Positions 6,027 to 12,825 are shown, counted from the stretch's first letter. The stretch: DNA of 16,865 nucleotides from Bacillota bacterium (GCA_023396215.1 JAEWWW010000013.1:1-16865); one strand, 5' to 3'. Numbers and translations: made by a program. The notes: generated by a model not told the origin, from the letters alone.

Positions 6027-6085
6027 ACAACGCGGCGGCGGGGCCGTAAAAAGACCGCAAAAAATGAGCGGAGGGAAGTATTAAG

Positions 6086-6571
6086 ATGGAAGCAATCCGC
6101 CAATGGGCGTTTTCAATCTGCTGCGGGGCGGTGGCGGGGGGCATGGCCCAGATGCTGGCCCCCAACTCCCCGATGCAAAAGGTGTTTCGTATCACGCTGG
6201 GGGCTTTTTTTCTGTGCAGCCTCATCTACCCCTTTTTAACGCTGGCTCCCCAGATGCTCGATGATATCGAAGATTTTGCGGGCAGCGAGCCCGAATACAT
6301 CTCTCGCGACATCGCCGGGCAGTTGGATGGGGTTGTACTAAGCGAAATTGAGGCGGCGCTTACCGCCCATACCGTCAAAAAGTTGGACGAAATGGGCATA
6401 AATAACCCGTCGGTCACTATATACATTAATACAGAAGCAGAGGGGGGAGTCGCCCCCGAGGATATCGTTGCAGAAATTGAACTGGACAAAGCATATGAGC
6501 CGAGGCACGACCAGCTGATTCGGGATCTGGAGTATCAGCTGGGGATTGACGTGAAGATTGGGTACCGCTAA
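6086..6571 (+). CDS. spoIIIAF: Stage III sporulation protein AF
   Basis: SpoIIIAF is a membrane protein of the SpoIIIA channel whose soluble C-terminal domain has a ring-building-type fold. The 161 residues are shorter than the Bacillus protein (about 206) but normal for Clostridia. Two hydrophobic segments lie at about residues 8-26 (FSICCGAVAGGMAQML) and 34-54 (ITLGAFFLCSLIYPFLTL). A soluble domain with a VTIYINTEAEG strand and a closing GIDVKIGYR follows. The start ATG lies 10 bp after GGAGGG (6070-6075). The second half of the gene is visibly less GC-rich than its neighbours. Confidence 0.93.
   Translation: MEAIRQWAFSICCGAVAGGMAQMLAPNSPMQKVFRITLGAFFLCSLIYPFLTLAPQMLDDIEDFAGSEPEYISRDIAGQLDGVVLSEIEAALTAHTVKKLDEMGINNPSVTIYINTEAEGGVAPEDIVAEIELDKAYEPRHDQLIRDLEYQLGIDVKIGYR
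6396..6427 (+). promoter_or_regulatory. Possible internal sigma-E-type promoter upstream of spoIIIAG
   Basis: TATACATT (6420-6427) matches the sigma-E -10 consensus CATACAnT at all fixed positions but the first. A partial -35, GCATAAA (6396-6402; 5 of 7 to kmATATT), lies upstream, but its 17-bp spacing is 2-3 bp longer than usual. In B. subtilis an internal sigma-E promoter inside the spoIIIA locus drives spoIIIAG and spoIIIAH, and this site has the corresponding position inside spoIIIAF. The location is supportive; the sequence match is only moderate. Confidence 0.3.
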
Positions 6572-6583
6572 GGGGAGAAAAGC

Positions 6584-7180
6584 ATGGAAGCTGCAAATAA
6601 ATTTCAGTTAAAGAATTTTTTAGCGAAATCAAGCGGGCTATTAAAGGGGAAAAATGCTCCGCGCATTGTTGTGGCACTGGGATTGGCGGGCATGCTGCTG
6701 GTGCTGGCCTCCAGCTTTATGCAGCCGGGCGCTAAAAAAAGCGATAAAACAGCGCAGATACAGCCGCAAACGCTGACGACCGAGCAGTACACACAATCGC
6801 TGGAGAAAAGGTTGGGTGATGTCATCTCAAGTATTCGGGGAGTGGGGGAAGTCAAAATCATGATAACGCTGGATAAAAGCGTGGAGTATGTGTACGCGCA
6901 GGACACCAAGACCAGCGTTGACAGGACACAGGATATTGAGGGCAACAATGTGTACGCAAAGCAGCAGAAGGAAAACAGTGAAGGCAAGTACATTTTGATA
7001 GATGGCCCGGAAGGGAAACGTCAGGCCCTGCTGACCACCAGCATCGAGCCTCAGATAAAAGGGGTGGTGGTGGTATGTCAGGGCGCTGACGATATCAAGG
7101 TGGTCGCTATGGTGACAGAAGCGGTTACCACGGCTTTAAATATTACTTCTAACCGGGTTTGTGTAACAAAGCTCGGCTGA
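6584..7180 (+). CDS. spoIIIAG: Stage III sporulation protein AG
   Basis: SpoIIIAG forms a large oligomeric ring in the intermembrane space of the SpoIIIA-SpoIIQ channel. The 198-residue product has a short cytosolic N-terminus, one membrane helix (about residues 27-46, ending SSFMQP) and a periplasm-like domain. In that domain LEKRLGDVISSIRGVGEVKIMITLD carries the ring-building motif (about residues 72-97). The IEGNNVYAKQQKENSEGKY insertion corresponds to the strand region that widens the ring in this family. The C-terminal half resumes the ring motif (IKGVVVVCQGADD...VTEAVTTAL). The start follows AGGGGAG (6571-6577), which overlaps the spoIIIAF stop. Base composition is lower in GC than the flanking genes. 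Confidence 0.95.
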   Translation: MEAANKFQLKNFLAKSSGLLKGKNAPRIVVALGLAGMLLVLASSFMQPGAKKSDKTAQIQPQTLTTEQYTQSLEKRLGDVISSIRGVGEVKIMITLDKSVEYVYAQDTKTSVDRTQDIEGNNVYAKQQKENSEGKYILIDGPEGKRQALLTTSIEPQIKGVVVVCQGADDIKVVAMVTEAVTTALNITSNRVCVTKLG

Positions 7181-7200
7181 ACTACTAGGAGGAGCGCAGT

Positions 7201-7722
7201 ATGAATATGATAATAGGCAAAAAACAGATCATTCTTTCGGCCCTTGTGCTTGCCCTGAGCATCGCTGTTTATCTCAACTGGCAGTATGCAAAGGTGGGGG
7301 ATGAGTACTCCATCACCTCGTCGCTGGGCGCGGGCAACAATGCCGAAGGCGCAGAGGGCGAAAACTACGGCGAGGCCTATTTTGCCGAGGCAAAGCTGAC
7401 CCGCAGCCGCTCTCGTGACGAAGCGGTGGAAACCCTTTCCGCCATGCTGGCCGACGCACAGCTCACCGCCGAGCAAAAGACCGAGCTTGCCCTTGAGGCG
7501 GCGAAGCTTGCCAAATCCATCGAGGTTGAGGGCAAGATAGAAAACCTGATTAAAGCCAAGGGCTTTGCCGAGTGCATGGTTTATTACGACACCCAGAAGA
7601 TTGACGTGGTGGTCAAAGCCTCCGACGGCCTCACCGACGAGCAGGTCGCCCAGATGCAGGAGGTCATTCTCAGCGAGGTGGAGCTGCCCGCAGAGAACAT
7701 CCGCATCGTAGAGGTAAAATAA
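7201..7722 (+). CDS. spoIIIAH: Stage III sporulation protein AH
   Basis: SpoIIIAH is the YscJ/FliF-like mother-cell channel subunit that binds forespore SpoIIQ (or the clostridial SpoIIQ equivalent) across the intermembrane space. The 173-residue product has one N-terminal membrane helix (residues 9-27). A variable, acidic linker (EYSITSSLGAGNNAEGAEGENYG) follows, then helices rich in Ala/Glu, and a ring-building C-terminus with GFAECMVYYDTQKIDVVVKASDGLTDEQVAQMQEVI. It is shorter than the B. subtilis protein (218) because of a reduced linker. AGGAGG (7188-7193) precedes the ATG. It is the last gene of the cluster. Confidence 0.94.
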   Translation: MNMIIGKKQIILSALVLALSIAVYLNWQYAKVGDEYSITSSLGAGNNAEGAEGENYGEAYFAEAKLTRSRSRDEAVETLSAMLADAQLTAEQKTELALEAAKLAKSIEVEGKIENLIKAKGFAECMVYYDTQKIDVVVKASDGLTDEQVAQMQEVILSEVELPAENIRIVEVK

Positions 7723-7761
7723 CCGCCGCCCCCCAAAAGCAGGGCGCAATAACCAACAGAT

Positions 7762-7804
7762 ACAGAGCCGCCACCATCCGGCCCCCGGATAGCTGCGGCT
7801 CTGT
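7762..7804 (+). other. Two-tier hairpin at the end of the spoIIIA operon
   Basis: ACAGAGCCGC (7762-7771) pairs perfectly with GCGGCTCTGT (7795-7804), and an inner perfect stem ATCCGG/CCGGAT (7776-7781 / 7785-7790) closes a three-base loop. The internal loop is symmetric (CACC / AGCT). No U-run follows, so it is more likely an mRNA 3'-end stabiliser or a Rho-assisted end than a classical terminator. It marks the 3' boundary of spoIIIA. Confidence 0.6.
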
Positions 7805-7849
7805 CTTGGCGTCGGCACTTAAAATATCGGCGTAGTTATCACAAAATAG

Positions 7850-7877
7850 TTGTGTAATCAGAAAAATGTGGTATAAT
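7850..7877 (+). promoter_or_regulatory. Extended -10 sigma-A promoter for the Asp23 gene
   Basis: TGGTATAAT (7869-7877) is a perfect extended -10 (TGn plus TATAAT). A weak -35, TTGTGT (7850-7855), lies 16 bp before the -10. Extended -10 promoters tolerate poor -35 boxes. The surrounding region is markedly AT-rich compared with its neighbours. The Asp23 gene would thus be read independently of sporulation, with a leader of about 115 nt. Confidence 0.75.
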
Positions 7878-7911
7878 AATTTAAAGTAGTTATTATATCG
7901 TTCCATGGGCA

Positions 7912-7955
7912 CAGCATAATAATCAAACGTGATTACGATATCTCCCAGTTATGCT
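7912..7955 (+). other. Leader stem-loop upstream of the Asp23 gene
   Basis: AGCATAA (7912-7918) and TTATGCT (7949-7955) are perfect complements. They enclose a second perfect hairpin, AATCA (7921-7925) with TGATT (7930-7934) around AACG. The structure sits inside the predicted 5' leader. GATATC repeats at 7937-7942 and 7959-7964 flank its 3' arm. It does not resemble a riboswitch class I know. Confidence 0.4.
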
Positions 7956-8000
7956 CATGATATCCCAATATCGCTAAATGTTACCACAGGAGGAGCCATA

Positions 8001-8372
8001 ATGCAGATAAATGAAAGCAGGCCGACCACCGGCAGCCTGAGAATATCGCAGGACGTGATTGCCACCATCGCCAACTATACCACCATCGAGATAGACGGCG
8101 TTGCCTCTCTTGCACCTCTTTCTTCTAACATCACAACCAGTTGGATTTTGAAAAACAAAACCTCAAGACCCATTGTGGTAGAGCTTACCGACGAGGTTGC
8201 TACCATTCATATTCATGTCAACCTGAAGTTTGGCGCCAAGATACCCGAGGTTGCCGCCAACATTCAGCGGGCGGTAAAAGAAGCGGTACAAAGCATGACC
8301 GGCATTGCCGTGACCAAGGTGAATGTGTATATCGCCGGCGTGGTCTTTATGCCCGCACCCACCGAGGAATAA
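8001..8372 (+). CDS. Asp23/Gls24 family envelope-associated protein (YqhY-type)
   Basis: The 123-residue product shows the Asp23/Gls24 layout: GSLRISQDVIATIANYTTIEIDGVASL at residues 12-38, then a beta-rich part with IHIHVNLKFGAKIPEVAANIQRAVKEAVQSMTGIAVTKVNVYIAGV (about residues 70-115). The gene lies between spoIIIA and nusB, where B. subtilis has yqhY. YqhY has been linked to acetyl-CoA carboxylase control there and is encoded next to accBC, but those genes are absent here. A strong AGGAGG (7988-7993) fixes the start at 8001 rather than the in-frame ATG at 7929. It has its own promoter, a structured leader and a terminator, so it appears to be a single-gene unit. Confidence 0.92.
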   Translation: MQINESRPTTGSLRISQDVIATIANYTTIEIDGVASLAPLSSNITTSWILKNKTSRPIVVELTDEVATIHIHVNLKFGAKIPEVAANIQRAVKEAVQSMTGIAVTKVNVYIAGVVFMPAPTEE

Positions 8373-8448
8373 TCATCCCACCCGTTTGTCAGTCACCGAT
8401 TGCGGCGGGTTCCGGGAGCCTTGTTGTATCCACAATAAGCTTGCCCAT

Positions 8449-8478
8449 ACCCTCCTCTCACCGGGAGGGTGGTTTTTT
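8449..8478 (+). terminator. Intrinsic terminator between the Asp23 gene and nusB
   Basis: ACCCTCC (8449-8455) pairs perfectly with GGAGGGT (8464-8470) around an 8-nt loop, and GG then six T follow (8473-8478). It is a standard Rho-independent terminator. nusB starts only 34 bp further on, so leaky read-through or an unseen promoter must feed nusB. Confidence 0.85.
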
Positions 8479-8512
8479 GTAATAAATAGTTTTGTTCAAA
8501 AGGAAGGTTCAG

Positions 8513-8920
8513 ATGAAACGACGTGAGGCCCGTGAACAGGCTTTTCTGCTTATCTTTGAGATGTCTTTCCGCGATGATACACTGGATGAGATTGTAGACG
8601 CAGCTATCCAGTGCCGCGACCTTGAAACCGATGCGTTCATGCTCAATCTGGTGGAAAAAGCCAAGCAGCGCAAAGAAGAAATTGATGCCATCATCGGTCG
8701 GTACTCCACCAAATGGAAGGTGGAGCGCCTTTCGACGGTGGCTTACGCCCTTCTGCGCATGGCCGTCTGCGAGATACTGCATAGCGAGGATATCCCGGTG
8801 GGGGTAGCCATCAACGAAGCGGTTGAGCTGGCCAAGCGTTATGGCGGCGATGAGGACGCGCCCTTTGTCAACGGGGTGCTGGGCGCCTTTGCCCGCGACT
8901 GCGAAAAAACAGCGGAGTAA
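8513..8920 (+). CDS. nusB: Transcription antitermination factor NusB
   Basis: NusB binds the boxA RNA together with NusE (S10) in the rRNA antitermination complex. The 135-residue all-helical product has the family landmarks: REAREQAFLLIFEM at residues 3-16, ERLSTVAYALLRMAVCEILHSEDIPVGVAINEAVELAKRYG in the middle, and FVNGVLGAFARD near the end. The start ATG follows AGGAAGG (8501-8507); the in-frame ATG at 8492 lacks a ribosome binding site. It heads a compact run with the TsaD-like gene, xseA, xseB and ispA. No clear promoter was seen between the upstream terminator and the start. Confidence 0.95.
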   Translation: MKRREAREQAFLLIFEMSFRDDTLDEIVDAAIQCRDLETDAFMLNLVEKAKQRKEEIDAIIGRYSTKWKVERLSTVAYALLRMAVCEILHSEDIPVGVAINEAVELAKRYGGDEDAPFVNGVLGAFARDCEKTAE

Positions 8921-8926
8921 CCTGTC

Positions 8927-9862
8927 ATGCCAAGCTTTCTGGGGATTGATACCAGCAATTACACCACCTCGGTTGCTGTTTACAGCAGCGAGCACAATCA
9001 AATAGAGCAGTCGCGCAGGCTGCTCCCGGTTAAGGACGGCACACTTGGGTTAAGACAGAGCGATGCCGTCTTTTCGCATGTGGCCCAATTGGCCGAGCCG
9101 GTGGAGCAGCTTCTTGCCGGTGCGGGCCAAATAGCGGCGGTGGGGGTTTCGGTGCGCCCAAGGGACGCCGAGGGCTCCTACATGCCCTGCTTTCTGGTGG
9201 GTGAGCTGGCCGCGCGCAGCATTGCCGCCGCCTTGCGGGTTCCGCTTCACCATTTTTCCCATCAGGCGGGGCACATCATGGCCGCCCTTTACGGCGCCCG
9301 GCAGCCGGGGCTTGCCCAGAGTCCCTTTATTGCGCTGCATATCTCGGGCGGTACCACCGACTGTATGCTGGTGCGGCCCCATGCCGAAAGGGTGTTGGAG
9401 GTCGAGCCCCTTTCCACCTCGCTGGATTTAAAGGCCGGGCAGGCGGTGGACAGGGTAGGAGGAATGCTGGGGCTTGGGTTCCCCGCCGGGCCGGAGCTGG
9501 ACGCGCTTGCCCGCCAGTCGTCCGCTCGCTTTGCGGCAAAACCCGCCTTTAAGGGGGACGACTGCTGTCTTTCGGGGGTGGAGAACCTCTGCGCCAACCT
9601 GAAAGCCAAGGGAGCTCCCGACGCCGATGTGGCCCTCTGCTGCATCGATTACATCTGCAAGGCGGCGGACGGCATGACCGCCCGCGCCCTTGCAAAGCAC
9701 CCGGGGCTGCCGGTGCTCTACTGCGGCGGGGTGATGTCCAACAGCATCATCCGGCAGCGGATGGAGCAGAAATACGGCGGCTTTTTTGCCCCGCCCCAAT
9801 TTTCCTCGGATAACGCCTGTGGGGCGGCGTTGCTGGCCTGTCATAAGGAGGTGCCCAGATGA
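8927..9862 (+). CDS. Divergent TsaD/Kae1-like (peptidase M22, ASKHA fold) paralogue, function unknown
   Basis: This 311-residue protein belongs to the TsaD/Kae1/Qri7 superfamily, whose true TsaD members make the threonylcarbamoyl-adenosine of tRNA. The metal ligands are retained: His112 and His116 (SHQAGH, where TsaD has HMEGH) and Asp295 (SSDNACGAA). Other family positions have changed. The first phosphate loop reads GIDTSNYTTS (residues 6-15) instead of the usual ETSCDET. The second reads SGGTTD (140-145) instead of SGGHT. CGGVMSN (267-272) replaces GGVAAN. It is somewhat shorter than typical TsaD (about 335-345). It is therefore probably not the tRNA-modifying enzyme but a related clostridial paralogue, often annotated O-sialoglycoprotein endopeptidase. 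It starts 6 bp after nusB and overlaps xseA by 4 bp (ATGA), in the slot where Bacillus has folD. Confidence 0.85.
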   Translation: MPSFLGIDTSNYTTSVAVYSSEHNQIEQSRRLLPVKDGTLGLRQSDAVFSHVAQLAEPVEQLLAGAGQIAAVGVSVRPRDAEGSYMPCFLVGELAARSIAAALRVPLHHFSHQAGHIMAALYGARQPGLAQSPFIALHISGGTTDCMLVRPHAERVLEVEPLSTSLDLKAGQAVDRVGGMLGLGFPAGPELDALARQSSARFAAKPAFKGDDCCLSGVENLCANLKAKGAPDADVALCCIDYICKAADGMTARALAKHPGLPVLYCGGVMSNSIIRQRMEQKYGGFFAPPQFSSDNACGAALLACHKEVPR

Positions 9863-11085
9863 GCAGCTTTTCGGTTGTCACCGTTTCACAGCTCAACCGT
9901 TATGTTAAATCGGTGCTGGATGGCCAGCCGGTGCTGCGGGAGCTTTATGTCAAGGGCGAAATCTCCGCCTTTACCCGCAACCGGCAGTCGGGGCACTGCT
10001 ACTTTTCCCTCAAGGATGGCGCGGCCTCGGTGCGTGCGGTGCTTTTTGCCTCCCACGCCGCCGGGCTTGCCTTTGAGCCCCAGGGCGGCATGATGGTGAT
10101 TGTCCGCTGTGCCGCCACCCTCTATGAGCGCGACGGCCAGTTCCAGCTCACCGTCTACGATATGCAGCCCGACGGCTTGGGGGCCATCTATCTGGCCTTT
10201 CAGCAGCTCAAAGAGCGCCTTGCCGCCGAGGGCTTGTTTGACGAGGCCTATAAAAAGCCGCTGCCAACGCTGCCCCGCACCATCGGGGTGGTTACCTCGG
10301 CCAATGGGGCGGCTTATCAGGATATTTTGCAGGTGCTCACCCGCCGCTACCCCCTTGCAACAGTGGTGTTAAGCTCTGCACCTGTACAGGGGCAGGGGGC
10401 GGGCCCACAGCTTGCCAAGGCCCTTTCGGCGCTGGATTCCGACGGCCGGTGCGATGTTATCATCATCGGCAGGGGCGGCGGCTCGCCCGAGGATCTCTGG
10501 TGCTTTAACGACGAAACGCTGGCAAGGGCTGTCTTTGCCTGCAAAACCCCGGTGATATCGGCGGTTGGGCACGAAACCGACTACACCATCTGTGACTTCG
10601 CCGCCGACCTGCGCGCGCCCACCCCCTCGGCCGCGGCGGAGCTTGCCACACCCGAGCTTTCACAGCTTAAGGCTGCGGTGGGCTTGCTGGCCCGGCGGAT
10701 GGTAAAAAACCGCTCTATACAGGTTGCGCTGCATAAAAGGCGGCTCGAGGCCCTAAATTATAAGTTATATGCAAGGTCGCCGCATATTTTACTAAAACAA
10801 AATGGACAAACCCTGCGCTATTTGATAGAATTATTACAGCAGCGCCAGCGGGATTTTCTAGGCAGAAGGTTTGCACGGGTGGATACCCTGCGCAGCGAGC
10901 TGAGCCGCCTCAACCCTGCCGCGGTCATGGGCAGGGGCTATTCGCTGACCCAGAAGCAGGGCCGCATTGTCACCGACGCCGCCCAGCTTAAGCCGGGGGA
11001 TATCATCGAAACCACGTTGGCACGGGGAGCCGTTCGCTCCACTGTGATTGAGCATAGGCCCGAAGGAGAAGCAGCCCATGGATAA
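9859..11085 (+). CDS. xseA: Exodeoxyribonuclease VII large subunit
   Basis: XseA is the catalytic subunit of ExoVII, which degrades single-stranded DNA from both ends in repair and damage tolerance. The 408-residue product has an N-terminal OB-fold (about residues 5-100, SVVTVSQLNRYVKSVL and VKGEISAFTRNRQSGHCYFSLKD). The catalytic domain carries GRGGGSPEDLW (204-214) and AVGHETDYT (235-243), and a long coiled-coil region after about residue 265 binds XseB. AAGGAGGT (9844-9851) gives strong initiation inside the previous gene, with ATGA coupling. A locally AT-rich patch lies at about 10750-10850, within the coiled-coil part. Confidence 0.97.
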   Translation: MSSFSVVTVSQLNRYVKSVLDGQPVLRELYVKGEISAFTRNRQSGHCYFSLKDGAASVRAVLFASHAAGLAFEPQGGMMVIVRCAATLYERDGQFQLTVYDMQPDGLGAIYLAFQQLKERLAAEGLFDEAYKKPLPTLPRTIGVVTSANGAAYQDILQVLTRRYPLATVVLSSAPVQGQGAGPQLAKALSALDSDGRCDVIIIGRGGGSPEDLWCFNDETLARAVFACKTPVISAVGHETDYTICDFAADLRAPTPSAAAELATPELSQLKAAVGLLARRMVKNRSIQVALHKRRLEALNYKLYARSPHILLKQNGQTLRYLIELLQQRQRDFLGRRFARVDTLRSELSRLNPAAVMGRGYSLTQKQGRIVTDAAQLKPGDIIETTLARGAVRSTVIEHRPEGEAAHG

Positions 11086-11284
11086 AACGATGAATTTTGA
11101 GCAGGCCCTCGCCAAACTGGAGGAGATTGTCGCCCGTTTGGACGACGAGCAGCTGCCCCTTGAGCAGTCGATTGAGCTGTTTTCGCAGGGGGCCGGTTTG
11201 GTGGATTTTTGCAATAAAACACTGGAAAACGCCAGAATAAAGATAGAAGAGCTGCTGCCGGCAGCAAAGGAAGGGGAAGCATGA
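11078..11284 (+). CDS. xseB: Exodeoxyribonuclease VII small subunit
   Basis: XseB is the small helical-hairpin subunit that binds the coiled-coil arm of XseA and supports ExoVII activity. The 68-residue product has the typical pattern NFEQALAKLEEIVARLD...LPLEQSIELFSQG...CNKTLENARIKIEEL. The start is set at ATG 11078, after AAGGAGA; it overlaps the xseA end by 8 bp. A start at 11090 (MNFEQ) would also leave the conserved region intact. The stop overlaps the ispA start by 4 bp, so the three genes are coupled in translation. Confidence 0.94.
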   Translation: MDKTMNFEQALAKLEEIVARLDDEQLPLEQSIELFSQGAGLVDFCNKTLENARIKIEELLPAAKEGEA

Positions 11285-12177
11285 GCATCGAGTTTGAGCA
11301 GCGTCTGAAAGCCTACCAGCAGATGGTTCACGAGGCTTTGCCCGGCTTTTTGCCCGCGGGCGACCTGCCGCAGCGAAAAGTGGTGGAGGCGATGGAGTAC
11401 AGCCTGACGGCAGGCGGCAAGCGGGTGCGCGCGGTGCTGCTGCTGCATTTTTGCAGCCTTTGCGGCGGCAGCGTGCAGGATGCGCTGCCCTTTGCGGCGG
11501 CCCTCGAGATGATACACGCCTACTCGCTGATACACGACGATCTGCCCTGCATGGACGACGACGATATGCGCCGGGGCAAGCCCTCCTGCCATATCGCCTT
11601 TGGCGAAGCAAACGCGCTGCTGGCCGGTGACGGCCTGTTGACCCTTGCTTTTGAAACGATGCTGGCCGACCGCAATATTACCGCGCTGGGCGCGGGCCGC
11701 GTGCTGCGGGCGGCGGCTACCCTTGCCTCGGCGGCGGGGGTGGGTGGTATGATTGGTGGTCAGGTCATCGACCTTGAAAGCGAAAACCGACAGATAGACG
11801 CCGAAAGGCTTTCCACCATCCACCGGCTCAAGACCGGCGCACTCATCAGGGCGGCCGCCAGAATGGGCTGTATCCTTGCCGGGGCCGACGACGCCATCAC
11901 CGCCAAGGCCGACAGCTACGCCGAAAACCTGGGCCTTGCCTTTCAGGTGGTGGATGATATCCTCGACGTGGTGGCCGACCCCGCCCTGCTGGGCAAACCG
12001 GTGGGCAGCGACAGCGGCAACCACAAGACCACCTATGTGACCCTGTATGGGCTTGACCGTTCGCGCGAGATTGTAAAGGACTATGTGCTGGCGGCCGACC
12101 TTGCCATCAAGGGCAGCGTTCTGGACGACAGCTTTCTCTACGAGCTGGCCGACATGCTGGCGGATAGGGAATACTAA
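11281..12177 (+). CDS. ispA: Polyprenyl synthetase, farnesyl diphosphate synthase type
   Basis: This enzyme condenses DMAPP/GPP with IPP to farnesyl diphosphate, the precursor of undecaprenyl phosphate and other isoprenoids. The 298 residues match bacterial FPP synthases. The first Asp-rich motif begins at Asp86-Asp87 (HDDLPCMDDDDMRRG) and has the two-residue insertion of the bacterial type. The second is DDILD (225-229). GGKRVR lies near residue 42. Tyr81, five residues before the first Asp, is the aromatic chain-length stop expected for a C15 product. The start overlaps xseB (ATGA). dxs, which follows ispA in Bacillus, is not present. Confidence 0.95.
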   Translation: MSIEFEQRLKAYQQMVHEALPGFLPAGDLPQRKVVEAMEYSLTAGGKRVRAVLLLHFCSLCGGSVQDALPFAAALEMIHAYSLIHDDLPCMDDDDMRRGKPSCHIAFGEANALLAGDGLLTLAFETMLADRNITALGAGRVLRAAATLASAAGVGGMIGGQVIDLESENRQIDAERLSTIHRLKTGALIRAAARMGCILAGADDAITAKADSYAENLGLAFQVVDDILDVVADPALLGKPVGSDSGNHKTTYVTLYGLDRSREIVKDYVLAADLAIKGSVLDDSFLYELADMLADREY

Positions 12178-12187
12178 GCAATATCAT

Positions 12188-12234
12188 ACCCGCCCGGCCG
12201 TTGTGCGTGCAGCGGTGGGCGCTTTTGGGCGGGT
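12188..12234 (+). other. GC-rich stem in the ispA to PAP2-like spacer
   Basis: ACCCGCCC (12188-12195) and GGGCGGGT (12227-12234) are perfect 8-bp complements around a 31-nt GC-rich loop. No U-run follows. The structure begins right after ispA and ends about 23 nt before the ribosome binding site of the next gene. It may separate expression levels between the two parts of the run. Confidence 0.4.
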
Positions 12235-12270
12235 TGGGCCGCCTAAGAACAGCAGATGGAGGAAATCAGG

Positions 12271-12786
12271 GTGAATTTTTGGCAGGTTATAACCGGCAAC
12301 TATGTGATAAACGCTGGCTTTACCGCTTGGTTTTTGGCTCAGGTCCTTAAAACCCTGCTTACATATATCACCAGCAGAAAGCTGCAGCTTGAACGCATGG
12401 TGGGGGCGGGCGGCATGCCCAGCGCCCATTCGGCGCTTGTTTGTTCTCTTACCATCGCCATGGCAAAGAAGGTGGGGCTTTCCTCCCCGGTGTTTGCGCT
12501 GACGCTGGCCTTTGCCGCCATCGTCATGTACGACGCCATGGGGGTGCGCAGGGCTGCGGGCGAGCAGGCCAAGGTGCTCAATAAAATGCGCTTCGATTTT
12601 AAAGATTTGAGCAAGGATTTGGGCGACCTGTTCGCTTCGCTTGCCGCCAATCTGGATCAGGATGACCAGGGAGAGGACGACGATATCTCGCCGGAGGAAA
12701 AAGCGCTCAAGGAGTTCCTCGGCCACACCCCGCTGGAGGTTTTGGGCGGGGCGCTGCTGGGTATTCTGGTGGCGACCTTAATGTAG
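12271..12786 (+). CDS. Divergent PAP2 family membrane protein (YuiD-type)
   Basis: The product is 171 residues from the GTG start chosen here (176 from an alternative ATG at 12256). GTG is preferred because GGAGG (12258-12262) sits 8 bp before it, while the ATG has no good ribosome binding site. The divergent PAP2 signature GGMPSAHS lies at residues 47-54 and is followed by VMYDAMGVRRAAGEQA. Membrane segments lie at about residues 11-33, 58-70, 75-93 and at the C-terminus (LGGALLGILVATLM). An acidic loop (DQDDQGEDDD) interrupts the second half. Family members are predicted lipid-phosphate phosphatase relatives of unproven activity. Location directly after an FPP synthase makes a role with prenyl or lipid phosphates attractive, but this is an inference. 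Confidence 0.88.
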   Translation: MNFWQVITGNYVINAGFTAWFLAQVLKTLLTYITSRKLQLERMVGAGGMPSAHSALVCSLTIAMAKKVGLSSPVFALTLAFAAIVMYDAMGVRRAAGEQAKVLNKMRFDFKDLSKDLGDLFASLAANLDQDDQGEDDDISPEEKALKEFLGHTPLEVLGGALLGILVATLM

Positions 12787-12802
12787 GTTATCCGCGGGCT
12801 TT

Positions 12803-12825
12803 GCTTCCCCTACCCTTGGGGAGGC
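12803..12825 (+). other. Hairpin just upstream of tlyA
   Basis: GCTTCCCC (12803-12810) pairs with GGGGAGGC (12818-12825), 8 bp with one G-U pair and a seven-base loop. It occupies most of the 64-bp gap between the PAP2-like gene and tlyA and ends 13 bp before the AAGGAG ribosome binding site. There is no U-run. It may limit access to the TTG start region. Confidence 0.45.

Noticed and set aside
8437..8512. Promoter for nusB between the terminator and the start
   Set aside because: TAATAA (8480-8485) could be a -10, but no -35 exists at a usable distance.
10858..12024. 388-codon minus-strand frame opposite xseA-xseB-ispA
   Set aside because: It lies fully antisense to three coupled genes with clear motifs, and its product has no recognisable family pattern.
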